A DNA stretch of 64,000 nucleotides from Candidatus Obscuribacterales bacterium (GCA_019744775.1 JAIETZ010000001.1:496001-560000), one strand, 5' to 3'. Counted from the stretch's first letter, positions 1 to 8,728 are shown. Program-made: numbers and translations. The notes: generated by a model not told the origin, from the letters alone.

Positions 1-694
1 AAGGCAAAGGCGGACTTGAGCAATCTAAAGGCACTTGGTCCCAAAGCAGTATCGATGTAGTTTTCGTCAAACCAGGTGCAGGTCCAGGACCAGACGGAAT
101 GAAATTCATCTGACTCGTATCCACTTGCGGTGCAAGTTGCGGATTGCCACTGAGCCAAGTAGGTATTGGCAATGCAGGCAAGTACTGCCAGTAAAGACTG
201 GCATATTGCAGGTTCTTTCTCACGCAAGGATCAAAATTCCACTTGAGCCAATTCCTGAAGTCCTTGTCGTCAAATAGCGGTAAAGCGTGATTAGCTTTGG
301 ATAGGTTTAACAAGGCATTTGCGCACATCATCTTTGTATAGAAGATGCGCTCCCTTCTTATTGAAGGCGGAATATATGCAAGCAGGTTTTCACATTCAAC
401 CAATAAGTGCTCATAACGCTTATTCTGAAAATGATTAGCGGCATAGGCATAGCCAACATCCCAATCATCATAGGTTTGATAACCAATTTGGATTGATGGC
501 GAAATACCAGATTTATTTATTGAGTCAACCAATTGAATAAGACTCTGCACAGACTGCAATGCCTGAGTTTGTTCTTTGGGATTGGCAATAGCGATTGCAT
601 CCTTAAGAGCCAAGGCTGATTCTATTTCAGCAAGATCTATATTGTTCGCTGCAAGTGCGTTCTGCGCCTTACATAAATGTTCGTTCCATGTCAT
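1..694 (-). CDS. Hypothetical protein, C-terminus cut by window edge
   Basis: An open reading frame runs on the minus strand from ATG at 694 to the window edge without a stop (231 codons visible). A GGGAG ribosome-binding site lies 9 nt before the ATG. The protein starts MTWNEHLCKAQNALAANN, is soluble, mainly helical in look, with a proline-rich stretch (PSGPGPAPG) near the visible end. I do not recognise the family. Its first 50 residues resemble in layout the N-terminus of the protein at 1162-2220 (a short TPR-like pair of helices), which is read in the opposite direction, so the two may share a small scaffold domain. No function can be assigned. Confidence 0.7.
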   Translation of the reverse strand, partial: MTWNEHLCKAQNALAANNIDLAEIESALALKDAIAIANPKEQTQALQSVQSLIQLVDSINKSGISPSIQIGYQTYDDWDVGYAYAANHFQNKRYEHLLVECENLLAYIPPSIRRERIFYTKMMCANALLNLSKANHALPLFDDKDFRNWLKWNFDPCVRKNLQYASLYWQYLPALPIPTWLSGNPQLAPQVDTSQMNFIPSGPGPAPGLTKTTSILLWDQVPLDCSSPPLP

Positions 695-1161
695 AGGTTA
701 CATCTCCCATTCTTTGTGCCGAGGGTTAGATAGCGGATTTTTCTAAAGGATAGCCCTGGCCTAAAGCCAGGGCATTTCCGCTTGTTACTCAGAAGACGTA
801 CTGCCCCTAATCGACGAGAACCGGTCAAGAATGTTCCAAAGCGAAAAGAAAGACCCAGATCGCACACTGGGACTCGGTTTCAGAACGAATGGCTAAGAAC
901 AAATATCTAAGATCAAATAAGAAACTAGTCTGTGCCGACATTTATGAAATCCGACAATTGCCAGGAACAAGTTCAGCAAGTCTCCGTCATGCTCACTCAA
1001 GCAATCAGTACGAATTGAATGAACAGAAGTTTGGCGAATGGATAAGTTCACCAAACAGGGCAGACTTGTGCGTTAGTTAATTTCAGTCTTTATATAAAGA
1101 ACAGCGCAAAAGTCTCGACAGCAAATAAGTACACAACACAAACAATACAAGGAATGAACCA
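695..1161. other. Non-coding gap with two inverted repeats; possible oriT
   Basis: This stretch separates two divergent genes and holds no convincing gene (a 63-codon ORF at 889-1080 has no ribosome-binding site or family). It contains an 8-bp perfect inverted repeat, GCCCTGGC at 753-760 and GCCAGGGC at 766-773 with loop CTAAA, and a second one, CCCAG at 854-858 and CTGGG at 867-871. Inverted repeats in a gap 1.5 kb before a relaxase operon could mark an origin of transfer, but the relaxase nick site is unknown and this is only a candidate. Confidence 0.3.
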
Positions 1162-2220
1162 ATGAAGAACAATTGGCAGGATCGCTTACAACTAGCTGCA
1201 GAAGCAGTAGCAATAAATGATTTTGACGCTGCAAAGATCGAACTAGACATAGCCCATGGTCAAGCACTAGGCAGCGGCAGCGCAGAAGCAATAGAAAAGG
1301 TAAAAGCCTTTTACAACTTTATGCAATTGGAGTTGAGCAAATATGTAACAACAAAGAATCTAGAAGAAAAACAACGAGATACGCCAAGCAAAGAGAAGTC
1401 ACTATCGATAAGTGACGGCATGCTTGGAGGCGCAGTAATAGGTGGTGTTCTAGGAACAATAGTGATCGCGTGTTTTGTTTTTTCAATGATCTGCGACATG
1501 GCACAAGGAAGAGGCGGATCATTCTTTGGAAACGAACATAATTTTGGGGACTTGTTGCAATACCTCTTCGTCCTCCTTCAGATTGGATCCGGAATAACTA
1601 TTGTTGGAGCCATTCTTGGCGCCTTATACGCTCATGAGACTGGCCGAGCAATCGTAATGAAAGCAGATCAGGAAGAAGAAGCACGCAAAAAAGCGCTTCT
1701 TCATGATCGTTTTTATAGAGGAAAAACACTGGAGGAAACCTGGAAGTTATTGACCAAGTATTTTTCAAACGAGGCACCCGATCACATTCGAACCTGGACA
1801 ATAAAAACGCCAGACACCGACTCCGGCGATATGGTTGTGCACTGGGGACGAAATATAGAAACGACCCAAGTGTATACGGAGAATCCGTACTCAAAGCATC
1901 CAAGATACAAAAATGTTACTGCCGATATCCACATCAAAGGTCACATTTTGGTAAGAGAGCTTCAGGGGGGCACACGAGTCTTGTTCTATTGGAACTACTC
2001 ATGGGAACCGAAAGGGATGACTCTTGATGAAGAACGAACAGAATGGATGATTCAGTATTTCGAAAGTATCTGGATGCGTGTTTACAACGAGCTTGATCAA
2101 CATATGAGATGCCCTGCCGAGATTGGTGTATTTCAAACCGATGCCTCAGGAACTAACGAGACAACACCAATCAACGACGACATAGGTGAAGCAATTCGCC
2201 AAAAGCGTCTAGACAGTTAA
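1162..2220 (+). CDS. Membrane protein of unknown function
   Basis: 352 residues, ATG with AAGGA 9 nt upstream. Residues 1-60 form two or more amphipathic helices resembling a degenerate TPR pair; two hydrophobic segments follow at about residues 88-110 and 131-157 (rich in GxxxG and small residues), separated by a Gly-rich loop; residues 165-180 are highly charged (DQEEEARKKA); the C-terminal 170 residues look like a globular domain with alternating beta strands. The two membrane spans put N- and C-termini on the same side, probably the cytoplasm. It sits 17 nt before the mobilisation operon and may be its first gene, but the family is not recognised. Confidence 0.75.
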   Translation: MKNNWQDRLQLAAEAVAINDFDAAKIELDIAHGQALGSGSAEAIEKVKAFYNFMQLELSKYVTTKNLEEKQRDTPSKEKSLSISDGMLGGAVIGGVLGTIVIACFVFSMICDMAQGRGGSFFGNEHNFGDLLQYLFVLLQIGSGITIVGAILGALYAHETGRAIVMKADQEEEARKKALLHDRFYRGKTLEETWKLLTKYFSNEAPDHIRTWTIKTPDTDSGDMVVHWGRNIETTQVYTENPYSKHPRYKNVTADIHIKGHILVRELQGGTRVLFYWNYSWEPKGMTLDEERTEWMIQYFESIWMRVYNELDQHMRCPAEIGVFQTDASGTNETTPINDDIGEAIRQKRLDS

Positions 2221-2237
2221 TCGATGGAGATATTTTT

Positions 2238-2672
2238 ATGCCCAAGACACAACAGTTACCACAACTAGCAACGAGACTATCAAGTCCTGATCTACAGAGA
2301 TTCGATAGGTTAGCCGAAGAAAAAGGCTGGACAAAGGCAGAACTTGCTCGTGAGGCAATTCGCTGGTATCTCGATCATCAAGACGATGTACAAAGCAGTA
2401 AACGTGACGGTGTATATGCGAAAGAAATTCGCAAAATGACCGACCGTCTGGTTGCCTTCCTGGTGCCGATGCGGCGCGAAATCTCAGCACTGGTACATCT
2501 CAGTTATTACAACATCGAAGACAAACGGCAACTGAAGTCAGCCCTTAAATTCGCCTTCGATCAAATGCGCAAGCAATTGCCTGCAGAAGAACGAGCCATT
2601 GCCGATAAATTCAGGCAACAACTAGAACAAATGGCGGTACCTGATGAAAGCGGGCAAAGAAGCAATTCATGA
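2238..2672 (+). CDS. Ribbon-helix-helix relaxosome accessory protein
   Basis: 144 residues. Residues about 10-46 (LATRLSSPDLQRFDRLAE then GWTKAELAREAIRWYL) have the strand-helix-helix pattern of ribbon-helix-helix DNA-binding proteins such as NikA/MobC/TraY, which bind oriT and recruit the relaxase. The C-terminal 90 residues are helical and probably mediate oligomerisation or contact with the relaxase. The stop overlaps the ATG of the relaxase (ATGA), a sign of translational coupling. The role is inferred from the domain and the neighbour; target DNA sites are not identified. Confidence 0.8.
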   Translation: MPKTQQLPQLATRLSSPDLQRFDRLAEEKGWTKAELAREAIRWYLDHQDDVQSSKRDGVYAKEIRKMTDRLVAFLVPMRREISALVHLSYYNIEDKRQLKSALKFAFDQMRKQLPAEERAIADKFRQQLEQMAVPDESGQRSNS

Positions 2673-4663
2673 TACCTATTCATACATTTATCTCTGCCAA
2701 AGTCAGATTGCGCCAATCTGGTGGGAAGTGGGCGGTTGCCAAATCAAAAGCCGTAGGGGCGGCAATTGCGCACGTGAAATATATAGGCAACCGTCCAGGT
2801 CAGGACCTAGAACCAGGTGGCAGGAAATTCTTCGACGATGAGAAAGACAGCATCGATGGCAAAGACATCCGGGAATGGGTCAAAGACCAATATCCCGGAG
2901 GAAATGTTGTTGTTCACAAACTAACCATAGCCCCAGAAATAAACCTGGAACCAGAAGATGAAAAGATCTATGCAAGAACAATAATGCAAGAGTTGTCGAA
3001 CAAACTTGGCCAAGATATCGATTGGAAAGGAGTTCAACATAACAACACCGACAATCACCACGTGCATTGTCTGGTTGCCGCCAAAGACAAGAGCGGACGA
3101 GACGTAAGAATTTCTTTGGATGACTGTGAAGCCTTGAAGCGTGCCTCCGATGAATTTCTATCCAGAGAATATCCGCGAATCTGGGAACTAGTAGTAGAGC
3201 CCAAGAGGAATGAACGTGAGTTACCTGTTGTCGAATTGATCAAGGAAGAGAAAGCACATCCGAGTCTGCCCGCGCCAAAAGAACGCGAACGATTGCCATT
3301 TTTAGGGGCAAAGAAGAAAGCAATTGTAAAAGAACTTCTCATGCCCTATGGGAAGTGGAAAGAGTTGAACAAAGGACCTGAAGATATAGATAGCTTCAAA
3401 ACCGACGCAATTGTCTATGAAGGCCGGGAATATACCTATGCCACAGATCTAGACAAATTAAAGAGTCTTGACAGTAGCTTATGGGAAAGACCGCCTGATG
3501 AATGGTTGCCTAGAGATGAATACATCAAATTACGAGCCTGGATTCATGGCAGGGAGGACAATCCCGATTGGAAACCAAAATACAACTACCTAAAACCTTC
3601 CCTCGATCCTGATAAATTCCGTTTTGACGGACAGGAATACACAAAAGACACTGACCGCCTGGCATTTCGCGATTTAGCCAAAAAACTCTATCAATTAAAT
3701 AAGGCAGAACGAGAAGCCGGCGAATCCATTACTAGATTGGCTCCTGAAGACAATGCCAAATTCCAATACTGGAAAGAGGACAAAGACCGCCTTTGGGGTC
3801 AAGAAATAGTACGCGACATGCGTTCCGTAAGAGACGAAGACAGACCATATGTATCCTCCAAGAAAAAACTGATTCTAAAAGAACTGCAGTGTCCCTTTCA
3901 AGAATGGATAAAAGAACATCCCGGTCCAGAACCAGTGAACGAGGAAGAGGTTGAGGCAAATGCACATCGGTACAACTATTTAGAACATTCAAGCCCTGAT
4001 TCAGATGGGTTTATTTTCAAATATGGCAATTACACAAAAGAATATACAAAGGAAAGTTACCTCTGGGAATTCAAAGATCTGGCAAAGACCTTATACGAAA
4101 TCAACCAACAAGAAAGAGAAAACAACTACCCACTGACTAGGCTTCACCCTGAAGACGACGCCAAATTCAAATACTGGAAAGAACTAAAAGAGCGCCAGTG
4201 GGGAGAGCGCTTTCTTAAAGAACTAAAGGAGAAAAGATTCGACCTGCCCACCGCCGAAGAACAACAATTGGAGTTGCAAGAAAGGACAATGGGCGATGCC
4301 GGTCACGGACCTACCGCTTCCATTATTTTGCAGGATAGTAAACGTGGCAACGAACAGTCCACGGCAAAACTGATTGAACTGCCACACGATGAACTGGAAC
4401 AAATTGACAAATATCTAGAGGAGTTAAGCCAAAGCAAATATCAAGACTGGCTCGTCCGCAAGGGACCCGATATGCAGAAACTTAGACTTGATGATGACCG
4501 CGCAATCTATGAAATTGCGGACACAAGAAGCCAAGTAAAGGATGTACGAAAAACTCGCGACCGCGAATTGGAGAAACAGCGTCGAATGAAGGAGGCACTA
4601 ATGCTTGGTCTTGAAGCCTATGAACTAGGTCAACAAAGACTGGACGACGACCTTGAACGATAA
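2669..4663 (+). CDS. Relaxase (HUH mobilisation endonuclease) with duplicated C-terminal region
   Basis: 664 residues. The N-terminal 170 residues carry the relaxase signature: probable nicking tyrosine in HVKYIGNRPGQD (Tyr at about residue 38), VVHKLTIAPE as an internal strand, and the metal-binding motif HNNTDNHHVHCLV (about residues 127-139), as in VirD2/MobP-type enzymes that nick oriT and pilot the strand to the recipient. From about residue 212 a module beginning KKKAIVKELLMPYGKW is repeated from about residue 395 (KKKLILKELQCPFQEW); both copies end in FRDLAKKLYQLN- or FKDLAKTLYEIN-like and KFxYWKE segments. The first copy has an extra insertion. The tail is charged and helical. The gene lies between the RHH protein and the coupling protein. 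Confidence 0.9.
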   Translation: MIPIHTFISAKVRLRQSGGKWAVAKSKAVGAAIAHVKYIGNRPGQDLEPGGRKFFDDEKDSIDGKDIREWVKDQYPGGNVVVHKLTIAPEINLEPEDEKIYARTIMQELSNKLGQDIDWKGVQHNNTDNHHVHCLVAAKDKSGRDVRISLDDCEALKRASDEFLSREYPRIWELVVEPKRNERELPVVELIKEEKAHPSLPAPKERERLPFLGAKKKAIVKELLMPYGKWKELNKGPEDIDSFKTDAIVYEGREYTYATDLDKLKSLDSSLWERPPDEWLPRDEYIKLRAWIHGREDNPDWKPKYNYLKPSLDPDKFRFDGQEYTKDTDRLAFRDLAKKLYQLNKAEREAGESITRLAPEDNAKFQYWKEDKDRLWGQEIVRDMRSVRDEDRPYVSSKKKLILKELQCPFQEWIKEHPGPEPVNEEEVEANAHRYNYLEHSSPDSDGFIFKYGNYTKEYTKESYLWEFKDLAKTLYEINQQERENNYPLTRLHPEDDAKFKYWKELKERQWGERFLKELKEKRFDLPTAEEQQLELQERTMGDAGHGPTASIILQDSKRGNEQSTAKLIELPHDELEQIDKYLEELSQSKYQDWLVRKGPDMQKLRLDDDRAIYEIADTRSQVKDVRKTRDRELEKQRRMKEALMLGLEAYELGQQRLDDDLER

Positions 4664-4712
4664 AAGGTCATATTCAACTAATTTACAGCAACAGATTTAA
4701 GAGAGAAATACC

Positions 4713-6692
4713 ATGCCATCAGAATATAAGACTTCATTTTTTCTACCATTGCCACAACATCATTTTGTTGAGGCCGTTACACAAGGGCTTAAGGAAATTG
4801 GTTTCCATCAGCCAACCAACAGCACCACCTTTCGTCGATTGTCGGCAACTTTAAAAATCCACGAACGACCGTTCGAATATGAGTTTGCCGCCAGTGTCAG
4901 TTGGTCACCAGCCAATGGAGGCATAGAGGCAATATTGACTATAAGCGAAGCCAAGCAAGGTGACATGGCGCACCGCTGCAAAGCCCGATGCGAGCAATTC
5001 ATGAAGATAATTGAGCCAATGGTCAAAGGTGTGGAGGATATTTCGACACAGCCAGTCTCAAACAGATATGGTTCGGCTCGTTGGGCAGTCATACCTGATG
5101 ATCTTGAGGCAAATGACTTTCTAACTACATATGCAGCCAATGACAGATTTCTATTGGCAAAACTAAACGGCAAATACGTAACAGTTCCGCCAAAAATAAC
5201 AGATGCCCATGCAGCAATTATTGGACCGGCCGGTTCGGGCAAATCCACTGGGTTCCTTATCCCAAATCTTATCGAGCGATATGCCACAAGCATGATCGTT
5301 ACTGAAGCCACCAACAACGAAGAAGAACAAGCCGACATATTTAACAAGACCGCAGGATTTAGAAGAGATATGGGTCAAGAAATCTATTGGTTTAATCCAA
5401 CACTTTTGAACTCAACAAGAATCAATCCCCTTGATTCAATTACAGATGCACCAGCGGAAAAACGTCTATTTGAGGCTCAAAAACTTGCACACCTAATTAT
5501 TCAAAACAGCCAAGACAGGTATAAGAAGGACGACCACTGGGACAAATCAGCCTATTTGTTGTTGATAGCCCTCTTCATGCAAGTGGTCGAAGGCATTGAC
5601 GATCGCAAATACAAACACTTCGGCACTCTGCTTGAACTTTTACGGTTGGGACCGGATGGCTTAAGTGAGTACATATCCAAAAGTCAGTCCGAAAGTGCCA
5701 GACAACGCTATGAGGTGTTTTACAACAACTCAGGTCCTGGACACTCCAGAGGAGTCATATCAACTCTTGTGCCGAAACTGGACTCATGGATTACGCCACA
5801 GGTAATTACATTGACATCGAAGACAGACGTCTCCTTAGAACAACTAAGCAAGCAACTCTTCACATTCTATCTCTCCGTCCCATCGACACGGGATGACCTT
5901 AAACCACTCACCGCCATGATCTTCAACTACCTTTTGGGAATTCTTAGGTACAGGCCATTTAAGCAGCCATTGGCCTTCTTACTTGATGAGTTCTCCAACT
6001 TCGGTTACATCCCGTCGTTTCACAGCATCTACACAACCATAAGAAAAAGCGGCGTTCCGTTTGTATTGGGGTTTCAAGATCAGGCGCAATTAGAAGATGT
6101 GTATAACCGCAATAAAAGCCGCATTATCCTAAACAATACCGCCACCAAGATTTACTTAACTCCTTCGCCTAACGACAATATCCAAGGAAGGCTCATATCA
6201 GAAGCCCTGGACAAGAAGACGGAAGTGGAAATAGTCACGTCGCCAACAGGACACACAACAACGCGCGAATACGGTCGGTTCCTAATGACCACCGGCGAAG
6301 TCCTATCCATGGGCAAAGAATACGCCCTTGTATTTTCGACCAGCACAACGGGCAACCTGCCACCGATGAAACTAACCAAATTCCATCCTGCCGAATATGA
6401 ATGGGCAGAGAAACAAAGTACGGCTCCCACACGAGCTGATCATGTGTTTGGAGACATAACGTTTCCACTGCCCAAGGTAAAGAAAACGGCAGGCATGCAA
6501 GGTCTAAATCAAGGTGGTTTTAATAAGTCCTTCAAAGGCGAGACACCAAGAAAAAGGACACAGGTGCCGTTAAGCAAAAAAACCACCAACGAATTCAAAG
6601 AATCGTCCACTTCGGAATGTGACATTCCGCCCCATAAAAGAGATCTGGATAGAGAAGGGTACGGTGAAATGCCCGATGATTTCTTTACCTAG
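4713..6692 (+). CDS. Type IV coupling protein (VirD4/TraG-like ATPase), no membrane anchor seen
   Basis: 659 residues. Walker A GPAGSGKST is at residues 171-179 and Walker B LAFLLDEFSNFG at about 419-430, followed by the SGVPFVLGFQDQAQL segment typical of TraG/VirD4 proteins. These hexameric ATPases bring the relaxase-DNA complex to the secretion channel. The usual pair of N-terminal transmembrane helices is missing: residues 1-160 look soluble and globular. The C-terminal 90 residues are basic and disordered. It is 49 nt downstream of the relaxase, in the same direction. With no VirB genes in view the element may be mobilisable rather than self-transmissible. The end overlaps the convergent gene at 6689 by 4 nt. 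Confidence 0.92.
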   Translation: MPSEYKTSFFLPLPQHHFVEAVTQGLKEIGFHQPTNSTTFRRLSATLKIHERPFEYEFAASVSWSPANGGIEAILTISEAKQGDMAHRCKARCEQFMKIIEPMVKGVEDISTQPVSNRYGSARWAVIPDDLEANDFLTTYAANDRFLLAKLNGKYVTVPPKITDAHAAIIGPAGSGKSTGFLIPNLIERYATSMIVTEATNNEEEQADIFNKTAGFRRDMGQEIYWFNPTLLNSTRINPLDSITDAPAEKRLFEAQKLAHLIIQNSQDRYKKDDHWDKSAYLLLIALFMQVVEGIDDRKYKHFGTLLELLRLGPDGLSEYISKSQSESARQRYEVFYNNSGPGHSRGVISTLVPKLDSWITPQVITLTSKTDVSLEQLSKQLFTFYLSVPSTRDDLKPLTAMIFNYLLGILRYRPFKQPLAFLLDEFSNFGYIPSFHSIYTTIRKSGVPFVLGFQDQAQLEDVYNRNKSRIILNNTATKIYLTPSPNDNIQGRLISEALDKKTEVEIVTSPTGHTTTREYGRFLMTTGEVLSMGKEYALVFSTSTTGNLPPMKLTKFHPAEYEWAEKQSTAPTRADHVFGDITFPLPKVKKTAGMQGLNQGGFNKSFKGETPRKRTQVPLSKKTTNEFKESSTSECDIPPHKRDLDREGYGEMPDDFFT

Positions 6693-7348
6693 ATCGACTC
6701 AAAGTTTTGCGGGTTCATGGTCCTCGAAATAGCCAGCATTGTGACCGAGTCACACAAATATCCATGTTCCAAGACAAGATTACAACCTTTCAATGCCGAT
6801 CCTGTTGTGCAAACATCATCGATCAATACAAATGTCGGAAAAAATTCTTGAACAACATTGTTATCGACTACTTGGATTGAATCAGCATGTTGTTTTGGTG
6901 CCCATTTTTCTTTCGGCTTTTTCCCTTTTATACGCCTCAGAATATCTGCAACTACAAATCGCTTGTCGAGTTTGGCCAATTCGCGACAAAACAGTAAATT
7001 GCGGTTATCTCTGTTTCGTGGGCTTGTGTTACTTCTGGGCTCTGTTGAAAAGTTCTTTGAATTGAATGCTGTAGATGACGGCACCGGCACCAAATAGACT
7101 GTGGAGATTTTCTTCTTTTTGAGAGCATACTGTATTAGTTGTACAAAAGGCGCCGCAAAATATTGTATGTCCTTTAGCTTTCCTTCTTTGTAATTTAGGA
7201 CCTCCGGGGAGTAACTGCCACTTTTCCAGTCTGCTTTGTCGATAGTCTCTTCTTTTACAGCATCATAGGGATAGTAATAAACCAGGTATCCCATACCGGC
7301 ATTATCATCGTAAAACGCATGAGGATAACGGTCTATGTTTACGGTCAT
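6689..7348 (-). CDS. Phosphoribosyltransferase-domain protein, ComFC-like
   Basis: 219 residues. The motif FVLIDDVCTTGSAL at about residues 170-183 is the PRPP-binding signature of type I phosphoribosyltransferases. The upstream sequence YLVPVPSS and the order of elements resemble ComFC, but the zinc-finger of ComF is absent. Its ATG overlaps the stop of the DprA-like gene (ATGA), so the two form a coupled pair. In competence, ComF and DprA both act on incoming single-stranded DNA; here they lie in a mobile element, so a role in handling incoming or transferred ssDNA, or in DNA-based defence, is more likely than natural competence. The reaction and substrate are unknown. Confidence 0.85.
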   Translation of the reverse strand: MTVNIDRYPHAFYDDNAGMGYLVYYYPYDAVKEETIDKADWKSGSYSPEVLNYKEGKLKDIQYFAAPFVQLIQYALKKKKISTVYLVPVPSSTAFNSKNFSTEPRSNTSPRNRDNRNLLFCRELAKLDKRFVVADILRRIKGKKPKEKWAPKQHADSIQVVDNNVVQEFFPTFVLIDDVCTTGSALKGCNLVLEHGYLCDSVTMLAISRTMNPQNFESI

Positions 7349-8076
7349 CTAAGTATGCTTTTGAGCTCGTCAGCATTTTCCACAACTATGGCGCCATTAT
7401 TAATAAAGCCGGGCACCCAGGACAATGATTGGTTAGTGGCAAGCGACTTCAGAAAAATCAATTTTCTGCCTTGTTTTAAGCATTCCGATGCTTGGTGGAT
7501 CACCCCAGAGGTCGGTCCAGCCTCTATGACAATTGTTGCCACAGACAGTTTGGCCATCAATCGATTTCTTCTGGGAAAGAGAAACTTGCCATGTTCTTCC
7601 TCCGGTGTACTTGTACTTACAAGTAGCCCTTTGTCGGCAATCTCGGCGGCCAAAGCTTTGTTTTCAGCCGGATAAATCTTGTGTATTGGTGTTCCCAAAA
7701 CCGCAATTGTTGCCCCACCTGCGGACAAGGCGGCTTTGTGGGCAACGGTGTCGATGCCTTTGGCCAAACCGGACATAACAGGAATGTCCAACTCGCACAA
7801 AACAGAACTGACCTTTTTGGCCCGCAAAATTCCTTCTTCCGATGGGTTCCTTGTACCGACCACGGAAACCACATTTAACTTCAGGAGATCTAGGTTGCCC
7901 TTAAAAAACAAGTGTTCGTAGTCTGAACCTAAGTGCGGGAGTTGACGCTGCAATACTGTCTTTGCCAGTAGTCCCGCATTCCACTTCTTTAAATAGTCAG
8001 CGAATTGATTGGTCAATTGCATATCCTGAATCATATCAATTCCGGGGAGACCTAATTGATATCCGACATTTATCAC
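7345..8076 (-). CDS. DprA/Smf-like Rossmann-fold protein
   Basis: 243 residues, shorter than usual DprA. The core signature is clear: VVGTRNPSEEG near residue 70, GLAKGIDTVAHKAAL, TIAVLGTPIHKIYPAEN, then FLFPRRNRLMAKLS near residue 167 and VIEAGPTSG. These form the DNA- or nucleotide-binding Rossmann fold of the DprA/LOG superfamily. The N-terminal SAM domain is reduced and the C-terminal winged helix of full DprA is missing. It is the first gene of a two-gene unit with the phosphoribosyltransferase. Chromosomal DprA loads RecA on ssDNA; a mobile-element copy paired with a PRTase could protect or sense ssDNA. Function inferred only. Confidence 0.87.
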   Translation of the reverse strand: MINVGYQLGLPGIDMIQDMQLTNQFADYLKKWNAGLLAKTVLQRQLPHLGSDYEHLFFKGNLDLLKLNVVSVVGTRNPSEEGILRAKKVSSVLCELDIPVMSGLAKGIDTVAHKAALSAGGATIAVLGTPIHKIYPAENKALAAEIADKGLLVSTSTPEEEHGKFLFPRRNRLMAKLSVATIVIEAGPTSGVIHQASECLKQGRKLIFLKSLATNQSLSWVPGFINNGAIVVENADELKSILR

Positions 8077-8353
8077 AGGTGGCCAATCCTTCTTACTTAT
8101 GTCCGAATTCTCCGATACCGAAAAGTATAACGGTAGAAAAACGACTTTTCACAAGAATCGGAGTAACTTTTCAACCTATACCCTCTGACCCTGGAACGCC
8201 CTGCAAGGCTTGCCCATGCTGTCCATTTGTCATTTCGGCGGTTGTCAACAAGCCATTCGTTCGGAAATTAATCTCACATAAAGTAGTTCCACGAGGTCGA
8301 AATAGCAAGTCTATAGAGAGAAATAGAGTTGAACTAGTTCGATTACGAAGGCA

Positions 8354-8387
8354 GGTCAAAAATGGCTTAGTGAAGCCATTTTTGACC
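8354..8387. terminator. Bidirectional terminator-like hairpin
   Basis: A 15-bp perfect stem (GGTCAAAAATGGCTT at 8354-8368 with its complement at 8373-8387) closes on the loop AGTG. The A-run and T-run in the stem give an A-tract/GC-stem/T-tract in both directions. It lies upstream of the DprA-like gene. Confidence 0.6.
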
Positions 8388-8429
8388 GCGTAGGTATGAC
8401 GAAGAAAATGAGTTGATAGAGCAGGCATG

Positions 8430-8459
8430 GTAAAAATGGCTCAACAGAGCCATTTTTAC
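8430..8459. terminator. Second related terminator-like hairpin
   Basis: A 13-bp stem (GTAAAAATGGCTC at 8430-8442, complement at 8447-8459, loop AACA). It shares the AAAAATGGCT core with the hairpin at 8354, so the two look like a local duplication with covarying ends. Confidence 0.55.
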
Positions 8460-8485
8460 ATACTTAGGCAATCCCCTTCACCTTG

Positions 8486-8676
8486 CGCATTACCTCCTGC
8501 GGAGGGTAACGCGGCGCCAAAGGCGACTCGTTGCCCGCAGCATGATGGTAAACCTTATGAAGCGCTGCGGGCATTCCCCCAGCGCCATTGCGTGGCGTGT
8601 GCCGAAGGCACACATCGTGCCACGCAACTCCTGCGACCGGACCCATGACACTAACAACTGCTTCGCAAGGCGAAGA
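8486..8676. other. Cluster of hairpins, possible structured RNA or ssDNA element
   Basis: No gene is supported here. At least four inverted repeats stand in 190 nt: TTACCTCC/GGAGGGTAA at 8490-8509 (one-base bulge); TGCCCGCAGC at 8532-8541 with GCTGCGGGCA at 8564-8573; a nested hairpin at 8588-8627 with outer stem TTGCGTGGC/GCCACGCAA and inner stem GTGTGCC/GGCACAC closed by GAA; and CTTCG/CGAAG at 8661-8675. The sequence is visibly more GC-rich than its flanks. ORFs predicted across it on both strands follow from the repeats and are not credible. Confidence 0.5.
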
Positions 8677-8685
8677 AAAAAAAAC

Positions 8686-8712
8686 GGGCTAAGGCATGGA
8701 TGCGCTTAGCCC
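8686..8712 (-). terminator. Intrinsic terminator of the DUF7007-like gene
   Basis: Stem GGGCTAAG/CTTAGCCC (8 bp) with an 11-nt loop. Read on the minus strand it is followed by a run of nine T, directly after the stop at 8729. An A/T run on the other side makes it weakly bidirectional. Confidence 0.8.
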
Positions 8713-8728
8713 ATTTTTTCACAGTTGA

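Noticed and set aside
889-1080. 63-codon frame in the first gap
   Set aside because: No ribosome-binding site, no family, odd composition; it lies in a probable regulatory gap.
8427-8648. Frames on both strands over the hairpin cluster
   Set aside because: Open frames follow from GC-rich palindromes; amino-acid content is implausible.
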